Part shown: piece by piece, positions 5,712 to 6,244 of the stretch | Layout of the letters: every line of letters begins with the position of its first letter | How positions within the stretch are numbered: position 1 is the stretch's first letter | Assembly (NCBI GenBank): GCA_002363695.1 | Contig: DEWO01000097.1 | Coordinates: 1-6,244 of the forward strand | DNA: 6,244 bases | From: Prevotella sp. UBA3208 | GTDB lineage: Bacteria; Bacteroidota; Bacteroidia; Bacteroidales; Bacteroidaceae | Direction: 5' to 3' | Position numbers and translations under genes: made by a program | The notes under the pieces: model-generated | The model's database searches: none | The model's input: the letters and a program-made list of their open reading frames with translations, nothing else | What the model was told of the DNA's origin: nothing

Positions 5712-5734
5712 CGATGTTTCGATGTTTCGAAGTC
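5711..5734. repeat. Short 8-bp tandem repeat in the GH32-permease spacer
   Basis: The unit tcgatgtt occurs twice exactly (5711-5718, 5719-5726) and a third time imperfectly (tcgaagtc, 5727-5734). It fills much of the 58-bp spacer between the hydrolase stop and the permease start. No TAnnTTTG promoter was seen in the spacer, so it is probably within a shared transcript. Confidence 0.7.
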
Positions 5735-5750
5735 TCGTTGATTCTATTCT

Positions 5751-6244
5751 TTATTTAATTTCATAAATGGTAGCCTTGCCGCCGACAACCTTCAGCTTGT
5801 TATACGGCTCGTTAGGGAACACAAGGTTGGTCATGGCCATCTTGCCGTCGGCATCGAAGGCCTCGATGCTGCTGTTGTCCATAAAGATGCGCAGCTGCTT
5901 GATGTTACCATACGTAGGCGCTACGGTCTTGACGGGGAAGGCCTCGCTGAAGCTGGCATACGAGCGGGTGCGGTCCATGGAGAAGGTGTGTGCGGCAGCG
6001 TCGTAGCGCATCACCACCTGCTCGCCCAGAGTGTTGGACAGAACAATGTCCGTAGAGCCCTTGACGTCGACTACGATTTCGCAGGCCTGTGCCACCTTCT
6101 TGGTCTCCTTGCCGCGCAGGGTCAGCAACTCCTTAGAGGGGATGACAGAGCAATAGGTCTGACCGTTGTACTCGAAGAGTCCCAGGTCGCGGGGAATGGA
6201 GTTGGCCGAACGGAACTGCTTGGTGGGCACCTGGTTGGCATACT
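5751..6244 (-). CDS. GH32 fructan hydrolase, C-terminal part (cut by window edge)
   Basis: About 164 C-terminal residues of a glycoside hydrolase family 32 enzyme (levanase, inulinase or sucrase type), which cleaves beta-fructosyl bonds and releases fructose. The first visible residues, YANQVPTKQFRSANSIPRDLGLF, match the end of the five-bladed propeller, where GH32 proteins carry a conserved PTxxFRSAxSxPR stretch. The rest is the C-terminal beta-sandwich, with QLRIFMDNSSIEAFDADGKMAMT (about 116-138) matching the typical LRIFxDxSSxExF motif. The catalytic residues lie upstream, outside the window. The frame stays open to the edge, so the GTG at 6230 is internal and not a start. It is the first visible gene of the operon with the permease and fructokinase. 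Whether it is exported, and whether it prefers levan, inulin or sucrose, cannot be read here. Confidence 0.92.
   Translation of the reverse strand, partial: YANQVPTKQFRSANSIPRDLGLFEYNGQTYCSVIPSKELLTLRGKETKKVAQACEIVVDVKGSTDIVLSNTLGEQVVMRYDAAAHTFSMDRTRSYASFSEAFPVKTVAPTYGNIKQLRIFMDNSSIEAFDADGKMAMTNLVFPNEPYNKLKVVGGKATIYEIK

Noticed and set aside
1..6244. CRISPR array, tRNA, rRNA, insertion sequence or phage genes
   Set aside because: No spaced direct repeats, transposase, integrase or RNA gene signature was seen on either strand by eye.

Overview
This window looks like chromosomal DNA of a Bacteroidales bacterium, most likely Prevotella-like. The reasons are: promoters of the Bacteroidota type (TAnnTTTG at -7, once with TTTG at -33); few Shine-Dalgarno sites and one A-rich start region; an ECF sigma factor followed by a DUF4974 (FecR C-terminal) membrane protein and an STN-domain protein; and a GH32 / FHS-type sugar permease / fructokinase run in the order of a Bacteroides fructan locus. 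The genus is inferred. All supported genes lie on the minus strand, so transcription runs from high to low coordinates.

Region A (about 5751-6244, 4523-5692, 3589-4506): the downstream end of a fructan or sucrose utilisation operon. It holds the C-terminus of a GH32 fructan hydrolase (cut by the window edge), an MFS importer that probably carries fructose, and a PfkB-family fructokinase. Released fructose would enter through the permease and be phosphorylated by the kinase. A strong hairpin at 3512-3547 follows the kinase and is the probable terminator.

Region B (about 3321-3588): a gene-poor gap with the hairpin, a promoter -7 box at its low-coordinate end, and a stretch with two diverged, related segments.

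Region C (1396-3320): a small two-helix membrane protein whose frame is broken at a run of six C on the coding strand, then an OmpR/PhoB-type response regulator and a PhoR-like histidine kinase with a very short extracytoplasmic loop. The response regulator carries four imperfect heptanucleotide repeats inside its receiver domain. Both the small gene and the response regulator have -7 boxes almost touching their start codons, which suggests leaderless or near-leaderless mRNAs.

Region D (1-1346): an ECF sigma cassette behind a good Bacteroidota promoter. The sigma gene overlaps a short anti-sigma-like gene by 11 bp; that protein has a membrane helix and DUF4974 but no room for the usual FecR sensor domain. 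A secreted STN-domain protein follows and runs off the window.

Most of the content belongs to known families. The points most worth a second look are the broken small membrane protein next to the two-component system, the heptamer repeat in the response regulator, the near-leaderless promoters and the long hairpin. I saw no CRISPR array, tRNA, rRNA, insertion sequence or convincing evidence of a wholly new system.
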